64,000 nt of DNA from Bradyrhizobium japonicum USDA 6 (GCF_000284375.1 NC_017249.1:7929001-7993000), one strand, 5' to 3'; shown: positions 37,446 to 46,770, counted from the stretch's first letter. The notes: generated by a model from the sequence alone, not told the origin. Made by a program: numbers and translations.

Positions 37446-38579
37446 CTAGAGGTTAGCATGCAAGTGACTTAAGCGCTCCAGCCCCTGCTCAATGAGAGAT
37501 ATTGGAAGATAGCTGAAACACAGGCGCATGTGACGGCCACTTCCTGGGCCATAGTTGCGACCATTTACAAGGTGCACGCCGTGCAAGCGGCTTGCAGCTT
37601 CAATAAACCTCTCCGGATCCGTACCCGGGGTAAGCCGCACCCAGAACGAGAAGCCCCCGCTTGGCACGCTATATCCCAGGTCGCAAATCCGGCTACGCTG
37701 CAATAAGCTATGTACGCTGTCTCGCTTCGCTCGGTAGTGCTCGCGCAAGCGTGTTATGTGCGAGTCAAGAGCGCTCGATTGCAACAACCCCAAAACGATG
37801 TTACTTAGGACCGGACTTACGCCGCCGTCGCGTTTGAGGTGCGCAAGCCTGTTGATGATGTCCGACTCCGCAAGCACCCAACCTAACCGTAGCCCCGGTC
37901 CGGCAACTTTTGAGATGCTATGGACATTGATCACGTTATTGCCTGGCGCCACCCAATGCGCTGGACCGTTGTAGGGTAACTCAGCATAGACAAGGTCCTG
38001 CACCAAGAGAGCGCCACTGCGGGCTAGCAGTGCCGCCAATTTGGCCACATAGTCGCGCGACATCTGGCGACCGGTTGGATTATGAAATGCTGGCATCGTG
38101 TAGAAAAGCTTCACCCGGGCATTGGTCTGCAGTATTGCCTCGACTTCGTTTAGATCGACTCCCTCTGCGGCTAGACCTAGCTGGACCACGGTTGCACCCG
38201 CGATCGAAAACGTACGCAGTGCACCCAAGTAGGAGGGGTCCTCCATCAGGACCACGTCACCGGGGTCAATCCAGCCATCGGCAAGCAGTTGTAAGGCCTG
38301 TGAAGCTCCACCCGTAAGCATAACTTGGTCATGCCGCACACCGTACCTCAGTGCGAGCTTTGTACGGAGTTCGGGCAAACCCGCCGCATCCGTATACTGC
38401 GGCAGATCGGCGAGAGCCACACCTGTACCTCCGTCAAACGCGACTGGCCACGGCAGTTCTGCAAACATGACCGGGTCAGCCAGGGCGTAGCCGAAATTGA
38501 TACCATGCTTCGCACTTGAGGAGTTGAACGGCGCGAAACCTTGAGCGATAGCGCTGCGTTTTGAGATGCGGGAATTCAT
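37446..38579 (-). CDS. PLP-dependent aminotransferase, class I/II
   Basis: A fold-type I aminotransferase of about 377 residues resembling 2-aminoadipate/kynurenine-type (MocR-like without HTH) enzymes. Landmarks are LPQYTDAAGLPELRTKLALRYG, the conserved YTMPAFHNPTGRQMS (Asn-Pro for PLP), the Asp-x-x-Tyr QDLVYAELPY and the Schiff-base lysine in HSISKVAGPGLRLGWVL. The start at 38579 is chosen; an 8-codon mini-ORF overlaps both it and the upstream stop. It is the last gene of the six-gene operon and would transaminate the pathway's amino-acid-derived intermediate. Confidence 0.88.
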   Translation of the reverse strand: MNSRISKRSAIAQGFAPFNSSSAKHGINFGYALADPVMFAELPWPVAFDGGTGVALADLPQYTDAAGLPELRTKLALRYGVRHDQVMLTGGASQALQLLADGWIDPGDVVLMEDPSYLGALRTFSIAGATVVQLGLAAEGVDLNEVEAILQTNARVKLFYTMPAFHNPTGRQMSRDYVAKLAALLARSGALLVQDLVYAELPYNGPAHWVAPGNNVINVHSISKVAGPGLRLGWVLAESDIINRLAHLKRDGGVSPVLSNIVLGLLQSSALDSHITRLREHYRAKRDSVHSLLQRSRICDLGYSVPSGGFSFWVRLTPGTDPERFIEAASRLHGVHLVNGRNYGPGSGRHMRLCFSYLPISLIEQGLERLSHLHANL

Positions 38580-38602
38580 GGCTTCGTCATTCGGATCGTC
38601 AT
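38576..38602 (-). other. Eight-codon mini-ORF between metRS-like and aminotransferase genes
   Basis: ATG at 38602 overlaps the MetRS-like stop (ATGA); after MTIRMTKP its TGA overlaps the aminotransferase ATG (ATGA again). A likely ribosome hand-over leader. Confidence 0.35.
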
Positions 38603-40176
38603 GATTGCGAAATCTGTTCTTTGCCAAAGCGCTTATTGTACTCCGCGGCAAAGTTCGCAGGTATCGGCGTGCTGAAACAGGGAAAGTCGACCGACGTCTT
38701 TGGCTGGGCTGCTACGGCCGAAGTCTCGAGGGACGGCCGCCACGCACCGCCAAAGTAATGCTGGCCGTAGCCCATCGCTAGCTCAGGTACTACGGGATAG
38801 AGGAGGCTCAGGAACAGCGAGATCTGCGCAGCATTCCATGTCCAATCGTCTGCATGTGCAAAGCCAGCTAGCTCGAAGCACCTGTCGATGATATCAAGCG
38901 CATCCCAGAAACGCAGTGCGGTGACCGCATCGGCGTAATCTTCAGCGAAGCGGCGGAAATTCGGGGAGAGTTCGGTGCTCTCTACTGTACGTGCGCTTTC
39001 TGCACACCGCCGTAACGCATCTTCCCAGACCCGAATGCGTGACGCTGCCGAGACGAGTCCGTCGAGACTAAAATCGTTTGCGTCGGTTCCAAAGGGCTTG
39101 GCCACTCGCGCCAGCGCATAACGGAGTACGTTTGGTCCCACGTCACCCGCCACTTCATCGCCCCAAAGAGCATGATCACGACTGGTGGAAAACTTTTCGC
39201 CTTTCAGCTTGTAGAAATCCTGGACTGAGTGATTTTTGGGAATTGGGTAGCCGCGCGCGAGCAGAGCGCCGGCCACACCTAGCGTGTAATAGAAACGATT
39301 ATCCTGCCCCATGAAGAAAAGAATCTCGGTGTTCTGGTCGTGCAACGCCGCGTTTGCGTCCAGACCGGCGCGGGCGCATTGCTCGCGAATTCCGGTGTCG
39401 AAGCACCAGAGGCCCTCAAACCATGTAAGCAGCGTTTGGCCGATCAGAGAGTCAGGCTGTTTTACTTCCACGCCGTGCCTGAAATGGCGGGTCATCGGCA
39501 AGCCGCGCACCTCCCGGAGTAGCCAAGCGCGCGCCTTGGCCCGTATCGGCTCGGGCCATACGCTTTCTCCAATGGCTTCGTGCAGTGAGTGAGCGAGACG
39601 TGGCATGTCGAACACGGCCTGCGTGATGGGTCTTAGCACAAGATTGCAGCCGCAGGTGACGTGCCGGGCGTCACGGATTGTGTCGTGCTGAAGAGCCAGC
39701 CCGCAGTTCTCACACAGGTTGCTGTCGCAAGGCGATGAGCAAGCCGGGCAACGGCCAGTTGCGAGCGAGTCCGCAGCGAACTCATCGCAATGTTCGCAAT
39801 ACAGTTGGACGCCCTGCCGTACGTCGACGTAGCCGGCCGCCTGCAGCTCGCGGAATATCGCTAGAGCATTTCCCTTGTGAATCGCGCTGGACGTGCGCAC
39901 GAACACATCGGGCGTAATTTGCACCGCGCGCAAACACTCTAAGATCTTGTGAACGTATCCTTCTGCGACCTCGCTAAAGGATCGGCCGAGCTTTCGTGCC
40001 GTTTCGAGCGTATATGTGCCGTGCTCGTCTGAGCCCGTGATGTAGTAGGCCCGATGGCCGGCCATGCGTTGAAAGCGGACGAAAATATCAGCGGGCAAAT
40101 ACACGCCGCCGATGTGACCCAGATGTAGCTTGCCGTTAGGGCAAGGCGGCGCGGGACAGATAAAATAAGTGCGCAC
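38599..40176 (-). CDS. MetRS-like adenylating protein, predicted hydrazine-synthetase component
   Basis: A class I synthetase-fold protein of 525 residues, close to methionyl-tRNA synthetase. The ATP motif is APPCPNGKLHLGHIGG (HIGH-type); a zinc knuckle follows (CEHC, CPAC, CENC) and the second ATP motif is degenerate, KGEKFSTSRDH. The helical C-terminal region is kept. In actinobacterial s56-p1, triacsin and pyrazomycin/formycin pathways, a cupin-MetRS didomain protein activates glycine and joins it to N6-hydroxylysine, making an N-N bond. Here a cupin gene lies one base upstream and an N-hydroxylase heads the operon, so that role is inferred. A spare MetRS for resistance is the alternative. 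The GTG start at 40176 follows GGTGGGA. Confidence 0.8.
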   Translation of the reverse strand: MRTYFICPAPPCPNGKLHLGHIGGVYLPADIFVRFQRMAGHRAYYITGSDEHGTYTLETARKLGRSFSEVAEGYVHKILECLRAVQITPDVFVRTSSAIHKGNALAIFRELQAAGYVDVRQGVQLYCEHCDEFAADSLATGRCPACSSPCDSNLCENCGLALQHDTIRDARHVTCGCNLVLRPITQAVFDMPRLAHSLHEAIGESVWPEPIRAKARAWLLREVRGLPMTRHFRHGVEVKQPDSLIGQTLLTWFEGLWCFDTGIREQCARAGLDANAALHDQNTEILFFMGQDNRFYYTLGVAGALLARGYPIPKNHSVQDFYKLKGEKFSTSRDHALWGDEVAGDVGPNVLRYALARVAKPFGTDANDFSLDGLVSAASRIRVWEDALRRCAESARTVESTELSPNFRRFAEDYADAVTALRFWDALDIIDRCFELAGFAHADDWTWNAAQISLFLSLLYPVVPELAMGYGQHYFGGAWRPSLETSAVAAQPKTSVDFPCFSTPIPANFAAEYNKRFGKEQISQS

Positions 40177-40177
40177 G

Positions 40178-40507
40178 TCAATCCCACCAGATCGAGATAA
40201 ACTTGAGAGCGCTATCTTGGCTGATATTGCGGATAGTATGCCTCTGATGTGGCGCCATGTAACACAAGCTCGTTTCGCTAACATTACGGACCTGACCGTC
40301 GACTTCGAATTCTCCACGACCAGAGATCAGCAGCCACAGTTCGTGCTCCTGATGATCGTGCGGGTCGACCGCATCGCCTGGAGCGAGCTCCGCGACTGAT
40401 GCGCCAAATGCTGGGCTGAGACCCTCCGGGAGATGCTCCAAGAGGCGCCAGACCAGAGCGCCGTATTCGGTTCGCATCAGAGAATGATCGGGCCGCGTCG
40501 TGTACAT
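40178..40507 (-). CDS. Cupin protein, predicted partner of the MetRS-like enzyme
   Basis: A single-domain cupin of 109 residues. The first metal motif reads DPHDHQEHELWLLISGRGEF (H-x-H and E) and the second contains the His pair of APHQRHTIRN. It ends one base before the MetRS-like start, in the same N-to-C order (cupin, then MetRS) as in fused hydrazine synthetases, where the cupin is thought to catalyse N-N bond formation after MetRS-made activation. It has a GAGGAAG ribosome-binding site. A generic sugar or ligand-binding cupin remains possible. Confidence 0.82.
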   Translation of the reverse strand: MYTTRPDHSLMRTEYGALVWRLLEHLPEGLSPAFGASVAELAPGDAVDPHDHQEHELWLLISGRGEFEVDGQVRNVSETSLCYMAPHQRHTIRNISQDSALKFISIWWD

Positions 40508-40531
40508 GTTGGTCTTCCTCAGACGTGGCTA

Positions 40532-41311
40532 TCAGTTGCGATAGAATATGCCATTGGGACGCTTTAGGTTCTCAAGATCTGCCACAGCTTCTTCTGGTGG
40601 GTTGTACGCACGCTTCATGCGGTTGTATTCGGTGCGTGTTGGCCCCTCAGTGGATGCGCGCTGGAACACCAAGTGAATCGCACGACGCGACCGATCGCTC
40701 TTGTTTGGCAAGGAGTAATGGGGCGCATAATCGTCAAAAATGAAAACATCCCCAGCTTTCAATCGCACCGGCTCCCATGCGAAGGCCTCGGCGATCTCCG
40801 GGTGAATCACGCCACCCGCATCCATCGGAAACATTCCTTCCTTATGGCGAGCTGGCGTGAAGAAGAGCCCACCGTTGCCCGGGCCGGAGTCGTCCACGGC
40901 GATGGATGCAATTGCGTGCACCATGCGTTCGGGTATCTTGTGCGGGACATGATAGATGTCCTGATGAGGGCGGTACCCGCCGCTGTCCGGATACTTGAAG
41001 ATCAGAAGTTCCTTCAACATCCGTGTCTTCTCATTCAAGAGTGTCTCGACCGCTATACGAATGCGGCCATCGGCCAGGAGCGCGTCCCGTAGAGGGGCAT
41101 GGTAGTCTAAGAAGTTCTCGGCCTTGGAAATAATTTTTCTGCTGTCACTCGTCTTCTCGAACCACAACATCCACTTGTCGGAGCTTACATCCCAACGTGC
41201 AACTTCCTCAACGTAACGAGAAATCTTGTCGCGCTTGGCTGGATCGAAGAACTTCTCCAATCGAAGGTATCCATCCTTATTCCATTTCGATTGTTGCGCC
41301 TCGGTCAGCAT
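40532..41311 (-). CDS. Phytanoyl-CoA dioxygenase (PhyH) family Fe(II)/2-oxoglutarate enzyme
   Basis: A non-heme iron oxygenase of 259 residues. The iron ligands are H-x-D in GGYRPHQDIYHV and the distal His in DDYAPHYSLPNKS; the 2-oxoglutarate Arg follows in SRRAIHLVFQ. Bacterial members often hydroxylate free amino acids or natural-product intermediates. It overlaps the upstream MFS gene by 35 bases, with AAGGAGCT before its ATG. In this operon it would tailor the N-hydroxylated or N-N-bonded product. Confidence 0.88.
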   Translation of the reverse strand: MLTEAQQSKWNKDGYLRLEKFFDPAKRDKISRYVEEVARWDVSSDKWMLWFEKTSDSRKIISKAENFLDYHAPLRDALLADGRIRIAVETLLNEKTRMLKELLIFKYPDSGGYRPHQDIYHVPHKIPERMVHAIASIAVDDSGPGNGGLFFTPARHKEGMFPMDAGGVIHPEIAEAFAWEPVRLKAGDVFIFDDYAPHYSLPNKSDRSRRAIHLVFQRASTEGPTRTEYNRMKRAYNPPEEAVADLENLKRPNGIFYRN

Positions 41312-42581
41312 GTGTGAGCTCCTTCCTAAAATGAGACGGATCAGATGTGCTTTGGCCGAGGCGGGTTGCTAGCACCGCATTAAGAGCGGTCGCGCTCAAT
41401 AGGCTAAGCAACATCACGTCAGGGCCGAATCCACGGACCAACTGCCCTCCGACCATAGGAAAGCCGAAGAGCCCGAGAAAGTATGCGAGGGTAAATATCT
41501 GCGATGTAGTGGGCACGGAGACGCCGTGCTCACCGGCGAGATTGACGGCTATCGTATTCAAGGTTGAATAACTTAACCCATAGCCGGCGGCAAAGAGGAC
41601 AGAGGCCGCAATATAGAGTGATGTGCTGCCACCGTTGAAAAGGAACAGCACCAGAGACGCAGCGGTCAGTAGGATGAGCGTGAGTGCCAGTCGGCGTAAC
41701 GGCAGGCTGCCCATGAGGTGAGCGACAGAGAAGCGTAGTATCACGCTCGTAGCAGTGAAAAAGAGAAAGAACAGATCGGAATTCAGGTGACGTGAGGCGG
41801 AATACGCGCTCTGATATGTGGACAGCCCCGCGAACACGCAGCCTGAAATCGCAATCATGGCGATGGGGAGTGCTGTGCACTTCTGAAGGAGTGTCGTAGT
41901 CGCGGCCAGAGTAATTGCGATATCTGGCATAGCCAGTGCCGATAGCCTCGACGTCGCGCGTCTTGTAAGGTCTACGCAGGCGGCGGCGATCACGCACGCA
42001 ATCGCAAGCACCGCATAAATCGTGGCCAGCGAACCAGTGTATTTTGCGAGCAAGTGACCAAGTGGAGCTGCCAGGCCGAGCCCAGCCATTTGTGATCCGG
42101 ATAAGACCGTCAAATACTGAATACGTGCTGAGGGCCGTAGATGGCGGATGATCTGCAGCGGTGCCAAAATGAAGAACACTGACCAGGCAGCGCCCACCAG
42201 CAAGCCTCCACCGTACGCAGCTCGCGTATCGAGGGCAGCGCCGGCAAAGGCAAGCATGGCTAACGCCATAAACAAGGATGCGACAGTCAACGTGGGCAAT
42301 AGGCCTATCCGCTTTGCCAGCCACCCTGCCAAGCAACAGGAAACGAGAGTGGTAGCCATGCCGCTGGAAATGATAAGACCAGCGGCTTGACCATCCGTTT
42401 CGAGCGCATGCATGTAGTCCGGCAATAGAAAGCTAGTGCCGTAAGCTGCTGCAATGACAATGGAGGCAATCAAAAATGGTACAAAGGCGCGGTAGTCGAG
42501 CGTGCCTGAAAGCTGATCGGCGGGGTTGGCCGTTCCATCCGCAATCCGGCCCCGCAGCGGTGAGGTCGAGCCGCCGTTCAT
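41277..42581 (-). CDS. Major facilitator superfamily transporter
   Basis: An MFS protein of 434 residues with 12 predicted TM helices. The first follows a hydrophilic N-terminus (FVPFLIASIVIAAAYGTSFL) and the loop 2-3 pattern is GWLAKRIGLLP. It starts in an ATGA overlap with the N-hydroxylase stop. It is probably the exporter of the cluster's product or confers self-protection; import cannot be excluded. Confidence 0.85.
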   Translation of the reverse strand: MNGGSTSPLRGRIADGTANPADQLSGTLDYRAFVPFLIASIVIAAAYGTSFLLPDYMHALETDGQAAGLIISSGMATTLVSCCLAGWLAKRIGLLPTLTVASLFMALAMLAFAGAALDTRAAYGGGLLVGAAWSVFFILAPLQIIRHLRPSARIQYLTVLSGSQMAGLGLAAPLGHLLAKYTGSLATIYAVLAIACVIAAACVDLTRRATSRLSALAMPDIAITLAATTTLLQKCTALPIAMIAISGCVFAGLSTYQSAYSASRHLNSDLFFLFFTATSVILRFSVAHLMGSLPLRRLALTLILLTAASLVLFLFNGGSTSLYIAASVLFAAGYGLSYSTLNTIAVNLAGEHGVSVPTTSQIFTLAYFLGLFGFPMVGGQLVRGFGPDVMLLSLLSATALNAVLATRLGQSTSDPSHFRKELTHADRGATIEME

Positions 42582-43897
42582 GTGCCACCCGATACCTGTC
42601 GGGTCGATCGCATCGCCACCACACCGGCGTCTCGTTCAGACGCGTCCGAAGTTGCGTAAACCTGAATCATCTGCCTACCGGATGTATTCAAATAAAACGG
42701 TCGGCCGAGGAGGCTATTGATAATTTGGCTGTTACGGTACGCGACCAAAGATAGATTGGCGCTCTGCAATCCGTGCTGCACGCGGCTTTGATTTTGTAGA
42801 TATATTGGTCCTGGCACGGGCCGACCGAAGCGGACTGCATAGTCCGGGCCAAGTACTGGCAGGCCATCTTCCATACATGCTCCCTCGAGCAGGGCCTCCA
42901 AGAAGGGCGGCGTACGCGGCTGGAAACCAGTAGCAAGCACTATACGATCGACTAGAATGCAGCTATTTCGCTGCGTTGCGATCTCATCTAGATCTACTCG
43001 CCAACCCATTTTGTGGGAGGTGATGCCTTTCACGACTACGCTGGGCAACACACGAAAACGGTCGGTCAGCGTGCCATCCACGCTGCGTTCGTACAGCATT
43101 TCATATAAGCGGTTGCACAAGTCGACGGAAATGCCATCGCTCGTAAGCATCTCGCCCTCGACTATATCGCGGCGTTGCTGAAGCGGTAGAGCGTGAAAGC
43201 GACGGCTATACGCGGGCGTATAAGCTTCATTCACGAAGCTGTTGTCGTCGATGGCAAAAAAGTTCGAACGCGACGTTGACCACGTGATCTGGGTGGATAC
43301 AGAACGAGTAAGAATGTCCTCGGTAATCTCAGCGCCACTCTGACCGCCTCCCACAACGAGCACATGCTCGGCTGCTTGCGGTAGCGGCCGCTCGAGATAG
43401 TCAGCTGCATGGTAGAGAGTTCCACATAGCAAAGATCTGGCACAGGCGGGGATTTTGGGCTCTACGCCAACACCAACAACAACAGCGCGCGCTAAGTATG
43501 TGGTTGTATTCGTGCTGATGCGGTAGCCGTCCCTAAAGGGAATAACATCATTGACGACCTCGGAAAAGCGCAGCGTCTTGAGTCGCCCTGCGACCCACCG
43601 GTAGTACTCAATAAACTCCTGCCGCGATGTTGAAGCATTGCGCTTGTTGACAAAGCTGTAGAGCCGACCATGCAGCGCCAAATAGTTGAGGAATGAATAT
43701 GGACTAGTAGGATCGACCAGGGTCACGCAATCCTTAAGCGGCGACACCTGTAGGCGGCTGTTCGGCAGCGCAAGGCCCGGATGCCAGACAAGTGCGTCTC
43801 GCTTCTCCAGGAAAAGTGCGCGGAGCGGAGTAGGTTCAATAAGCGCTGCAAGACTAAGGTTAAATGGGCCGATCCCAATTCCGATGACATCCAGCAT
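42578..43897 (-). CDS. Flavin-dependent lysine/ornithine-type N-hydroxylase
   Basis: An N-hydroxylating monooxygenase of the IucD/PvdA/SidA family (439 residues). The FAD motif is GIGIGPFNLSLAAL at the N-terminus, the substrate-region motif is LQVSPLKDCVTLVDPTSPYSF, the NADPH motif is VVGGGQSGAE, and ATGFQPRTPPFLEAL is the family's ATGY-type motif. It would convert L-lysine or L-ornithine to the omega-hydroxylamine. The start at 43897 has AAGGAGG upstream; a GTG six bases earlier is equally well placed. It is the first gene of the operon. No siderophore NRPS or IucA/C gene is present, so siderophore synthesis is less likely than N-N bond formation. Confidence 0.9.
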   Translation of the reverse strand: MLDVIGIGIGPFNLSLAALIEPTPLRALFLEKRDALVWHPGLALPNSRLQVSPLKDCVTLVDPTSPYSFLNYLALHGRLYSFVNKRNASTSRQEFIEYYRWVAGRLKTLRFSEVVNDVIPFRDGYRISTNTTTYLARAVVVGVGVEPKIPACARSLLCGTLYHAADYLERPLPQAAEHVLVVGGGQSGAEITEDILTRSVSTQITWSTSRSNFFAIDDNSFVNEAYTPAYSRRFHALPLQQRRDIVEGEMLTSDGISVDLCNRLYEMLYERSVDGTLTDRFRVLPSVVVKGITSHKMGWRVDLDEIATQRNSCILVDRIVLATGFQPRTPPFLEALLEGACMEDGLPVLGPDYAVRFGRPVPGPIYLQNQSRVQHGLQSANLSLVAYRNSQIINSLLGRPFYLNTSGRQMIQVYATSDASERDAGVVAMRSTRQVSGGT

Positions 43898-44239
43898 TTC
43901 CACAGAAGCCTCCTTGAACTCGTGTAAGTTCTTGTCGTTGGCGCTCGCGTAAATTCTGTCCGGGTCTGGGTACGTCGATTGATTACTGAAGCACGTTTGT
44001 GTGACTTGGGATGGGGCAGCGGCTTGGCCTGTAGCGCGGCAGTGGTCCGTCTGCTCAATAGCAACCGCCGTGCCACCCACAAAATCTCGACTGCGCCTTG
44101 TTGGACGAGAAGAACATGCCCACCTACGGCATTTCGTGCGGAATCGCCCCGGCAGCTCTTGTCGGATTTACGACATTGCGGCGGCAATCGGACATACACA
44201 TGCGGAATTCGGAGCGCGCGGATCCATGGCTGAAAACCA

Positions 44240-44452
44240 ACACCGTGAGTGCTCGTCTACGCCGACGTCGTCTTGATGAACCTTCAGTATGCACCTGCGT
44301 TGCTCCAAAAAGGCGAGACGCCGGCGGCCGCCCCGCAAGAGATGCTTCGCATTTTTGAGACCATTACCTCCGAGCATGATGTCGGGTTGTTCCGCCGTTT
44401 CGAAATTATGCGCTACCGGCATGTCAAGCGCGGTATCCCGATTCGGACGTGA
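44240..44452 (+). pseudogene. Possible GDSL/SGNH hydrolase C-terminal remnant
   Basis: Reads ADVVLMNLQYAPALLQKGET, LRIFETITSEHDVGLFRRFE and MRYRHVK. The order (VxxMxLQYAPA, then VGLFxRFxxMR) resembles the end of SGNH/GDSL hydrolases. The front part is lost and the tail ends at 44452. Identification is tentative. Confidence 0.35.
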
Positions 44453-44454
44453 CA

Positions 44455-45400
44455 GTTGTCGAGGATCGAGTGTTGGGCCCATATGCCTTCTCGATCTGGT
44501 CCAGCGACTGAGCGATCAGGAAACTCTTGATGCCGTAGCCGGCCATGAACGCCAGCGCGGACTGGAAGAAATCGAGCCGCCGAGCGCCGGGAATTCGTCA
44601 AGCATCAGGAGAAAGCGGCGTCGGCCGGCCTTGGCCTGCAGATCTTCCGTCAAGCGGCGGCCGAGCTGATTGAGAATCAGACGGATGAGTGGCTTGGTGC
44701 GGTTGATGTCCGAGGGCGGCACGACAAGGTAAAGCGTGGTTGGCCGATCCCCGCCGACGATGTCGATAATCCGCCAGTCGCGGCGCCGTGTCACCTCCGT
44801 CACGACGGGGTCTCGGTGGAGGCCCAGGAACGACATCGCGATACTCAGGACGCCCAGCGTTCGTTACCGCATTTGTTCAGCAGCTGGCGGGCAGCGGAAG
44901 CGACGACGGGATGGACGCCGCCTTCGCTGAGATGCGCCGTTCGCATCATCGCGGCGAACGTCGTCTCGATCGGCCGCTTCGGATCGGACAGGAAGGCTGC
45001 GACGCCGGCGTGGGTTTTGTTTCCTCGGGATAGAGGACGTGGAGGATGGCACCAACCAGGAGGGCGTGGCTGGTCTTCTCCCAGTAGTTCGGCTCCTCCA
45101 GGCTACCCTCCTGGTCGACCAGGATGTCGGCGATGTTCTGGACGTCGCGCACCTCCCACTCGCCGCGGCGGACCTCGAGCAACGGGTTATAGGCCGACGA
45201 TTTTGCATTGGTCGGATCGAAGAGAAGGACGCGACCGCGCTGGCTACGGAAGCCAGCGGTGAGCTGTCAGTTCTCGTCCTTGACGAACGATCGCCGAGCC
45301 CGGCCAGGTCGGGAGCGAAGGGATAACGAGGCCGACACCCTTGCCCGATCTCGTGGGAACGAAGAACAGGACATACTCCCGCCCATCATGGCGAAGATAT
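44455..45400 (-). pseudogene. traG: Conjugal coupling protein TraG/VirD4 remnant
   Basis: Pieced across frames the minus strand gives LEVRRGEWEVRDVQNIADIL, NYWEKTSHALLVGAILHVLY, SFLGLHRDPVVTEVTRRRDW, PTTLYLVVPPSDINRTKPL and the Walker B-like FLLMLDEFPALG, all typical of TraG-type coupling ATPases. At least four frameshifts and lost ends make it non-functional. It shows that this part once belonged to a conjugative element. Confidence 0.75.
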
Positions 45401-45659
45401 CTAACGATGCACGCGATTGCGGATCCCCAGCGCGAGCTTTTCTACGTCAAATTTCTGCGATGAAGTAGGGCAGCATGATGGGCAGCGCTTCCGCGCGCCG
45501 GTAACGCCCTATGTTCGATCGGGATATCTCCTCCAGGTCGTGACGAGCTCTTCGTCGGGCGGCATCGGCGACGCCGGTGATGATATCGGCGAGCAGATCC
45601 GGATCTTGCGGAGCGAAGTGCGTGCCCCCTTCCGCGACAAGCAACGCGAGCCAGCCCCA

Positions 45660-46185
45660 TTGCATCTTTAAGCAAGCCACGCAGGACAAGGTGCGCCCGG
45701 AAGGCGACGGCCTCGCGGACCCCGACGGCTTTACCTGCCTCTGCGCCAGTTTCTTCATCTGGGCGAGCGGCTTCACGCGGGATGGCGATGTCATCGGCGT
45801 GCACATGTTAACCTTTGCGAATGACGGCGCCTCGCGCATGTCGGCGCGCGAACTTCAAAGGCAGACAGACATGGACCTTCGCAAGTTCGACGGCTTCCTT
45901 GCCCGGATGGGCATGCCCTCGCCGATCCGTGCGCAGACCTGGGCGACGCCGCCCGAGGAGATGTTCGGCCTGACCCCCGCGGAGATCGCCACCATGACGC
46001 GGGAGACCGCCTTCGCTCGCATGCGGGAAGCGAATTGTCGATCCGGCGCGGCCCGTTGGCGCGCTGGGAGCCGCTCTCCCCTTCCAACGATGCCTCACGA
46101 TCGCCATGCGATCAGCCAACGCTGATGACGATGATGCGCCTCGGCGCGGCGCGCTATCTTGGGAAACTCGACAGTTAGATCGGTT
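45660..46185 (+). pseudogene. Unidentified coding remnant
   Basis: An open stretch with good codon pattern: MLTFANDGASRMSARELQRQ, LRKFDGFLARMGMPSPIRAQ, WATPPEEMFGLTPAEIATM and MREANCRSGAARW. After one frameshift it ends PLSPSNDASRSP, MMRLGAARYLGKLDS at about 46180. It looks like the C-terminal part of a protein from the same mobile element as TraG; no family was recognised. Confidence 0.35.
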
Positions 46186-46457
46186 CCCTCGGCACATGAC
46201 TGGTCGCCGTCGATGCGGCAGCAGCGGACTGAAGGACGGCTTACGCCCTACTGTCCGAGGGGTTTGGACGCTCACAATCAATATCGCGAGTAAGCTAGGT
46301 CACATTGTCCGCGTACGGAAAGAACACTACCGATCCGGCGACACTCTGTGAGTTGGGTCTTCATCGATATTTCTGCTCGGTCTCTCTTGGATAGCGCCGG
46401 ATAACATTTTGGCGTTCCTGACTACGTCTGCGAAAAATCTTCGTAGATATCGAGTTC

Positions 46458-46770
46458 TTCATTGATTTTGCCCCGAGCTTGCGGCCGGCCTCGTCGAGGT
46501 AGAGCTGATTGATCAGGCCGCCGTTGTGGATCAGAAACTCACGCGAAGCCTTCATTTCAACGTCGGTCGCGACAAGATCGGGCTTGAGCTGGATCGAAAG
46601 CACTTCCGCCGTCTTCGCCAGATACTCGGATGGATTACCGAACATCAGATCCTGGCACCGCAGGGCGATATAGGCTTCTTCTCCAAATAGCGGTACAGCG
46701 CCAAGGCGTCTTCTTCGACGACGCCAATGTGGCCGCGGAGAAGCACTTGCTCGAAAACCATTTCCACAAC
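46458..46770 (-). pseudogene. HEPN-like protein remnant
   Basis: The minus strand reads EEDALALYRYLEK, then after a one-base shift EAYIALRCQDLMFGNPSEYL, KPDLVATDVEMKASREFLIH, NGGLINQLYLDEAG. REFLIH-N matches the R-x4-H pattern of HEPN ribonuclease domains, which are common in toxin and defence genes. It is frameshifted and truncated. It overlaps the opposite-strand Argonaute-like remnant in 46700-46770, so the border is uncertain. Confidence 0.35.

Noticed and set aside
38599..40176. Housekeeping methionyl-tRNA synthetase
   Set aside because: It sits inside a biosynthetic operon, has a degenerate KMSKS motif and is directly joined to a cupin gene; kept only as an alternative.
42578..43897. 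Siderophore biosynthesis (aerobactin or hydroxamate type)
   Set aside because: The N-hydroxylase fits, but no acyltransferase, IucA/C-type synthetase, NRPS or TonB receptor is nearby; the cupin and MetRS-like partners point elsewhere.
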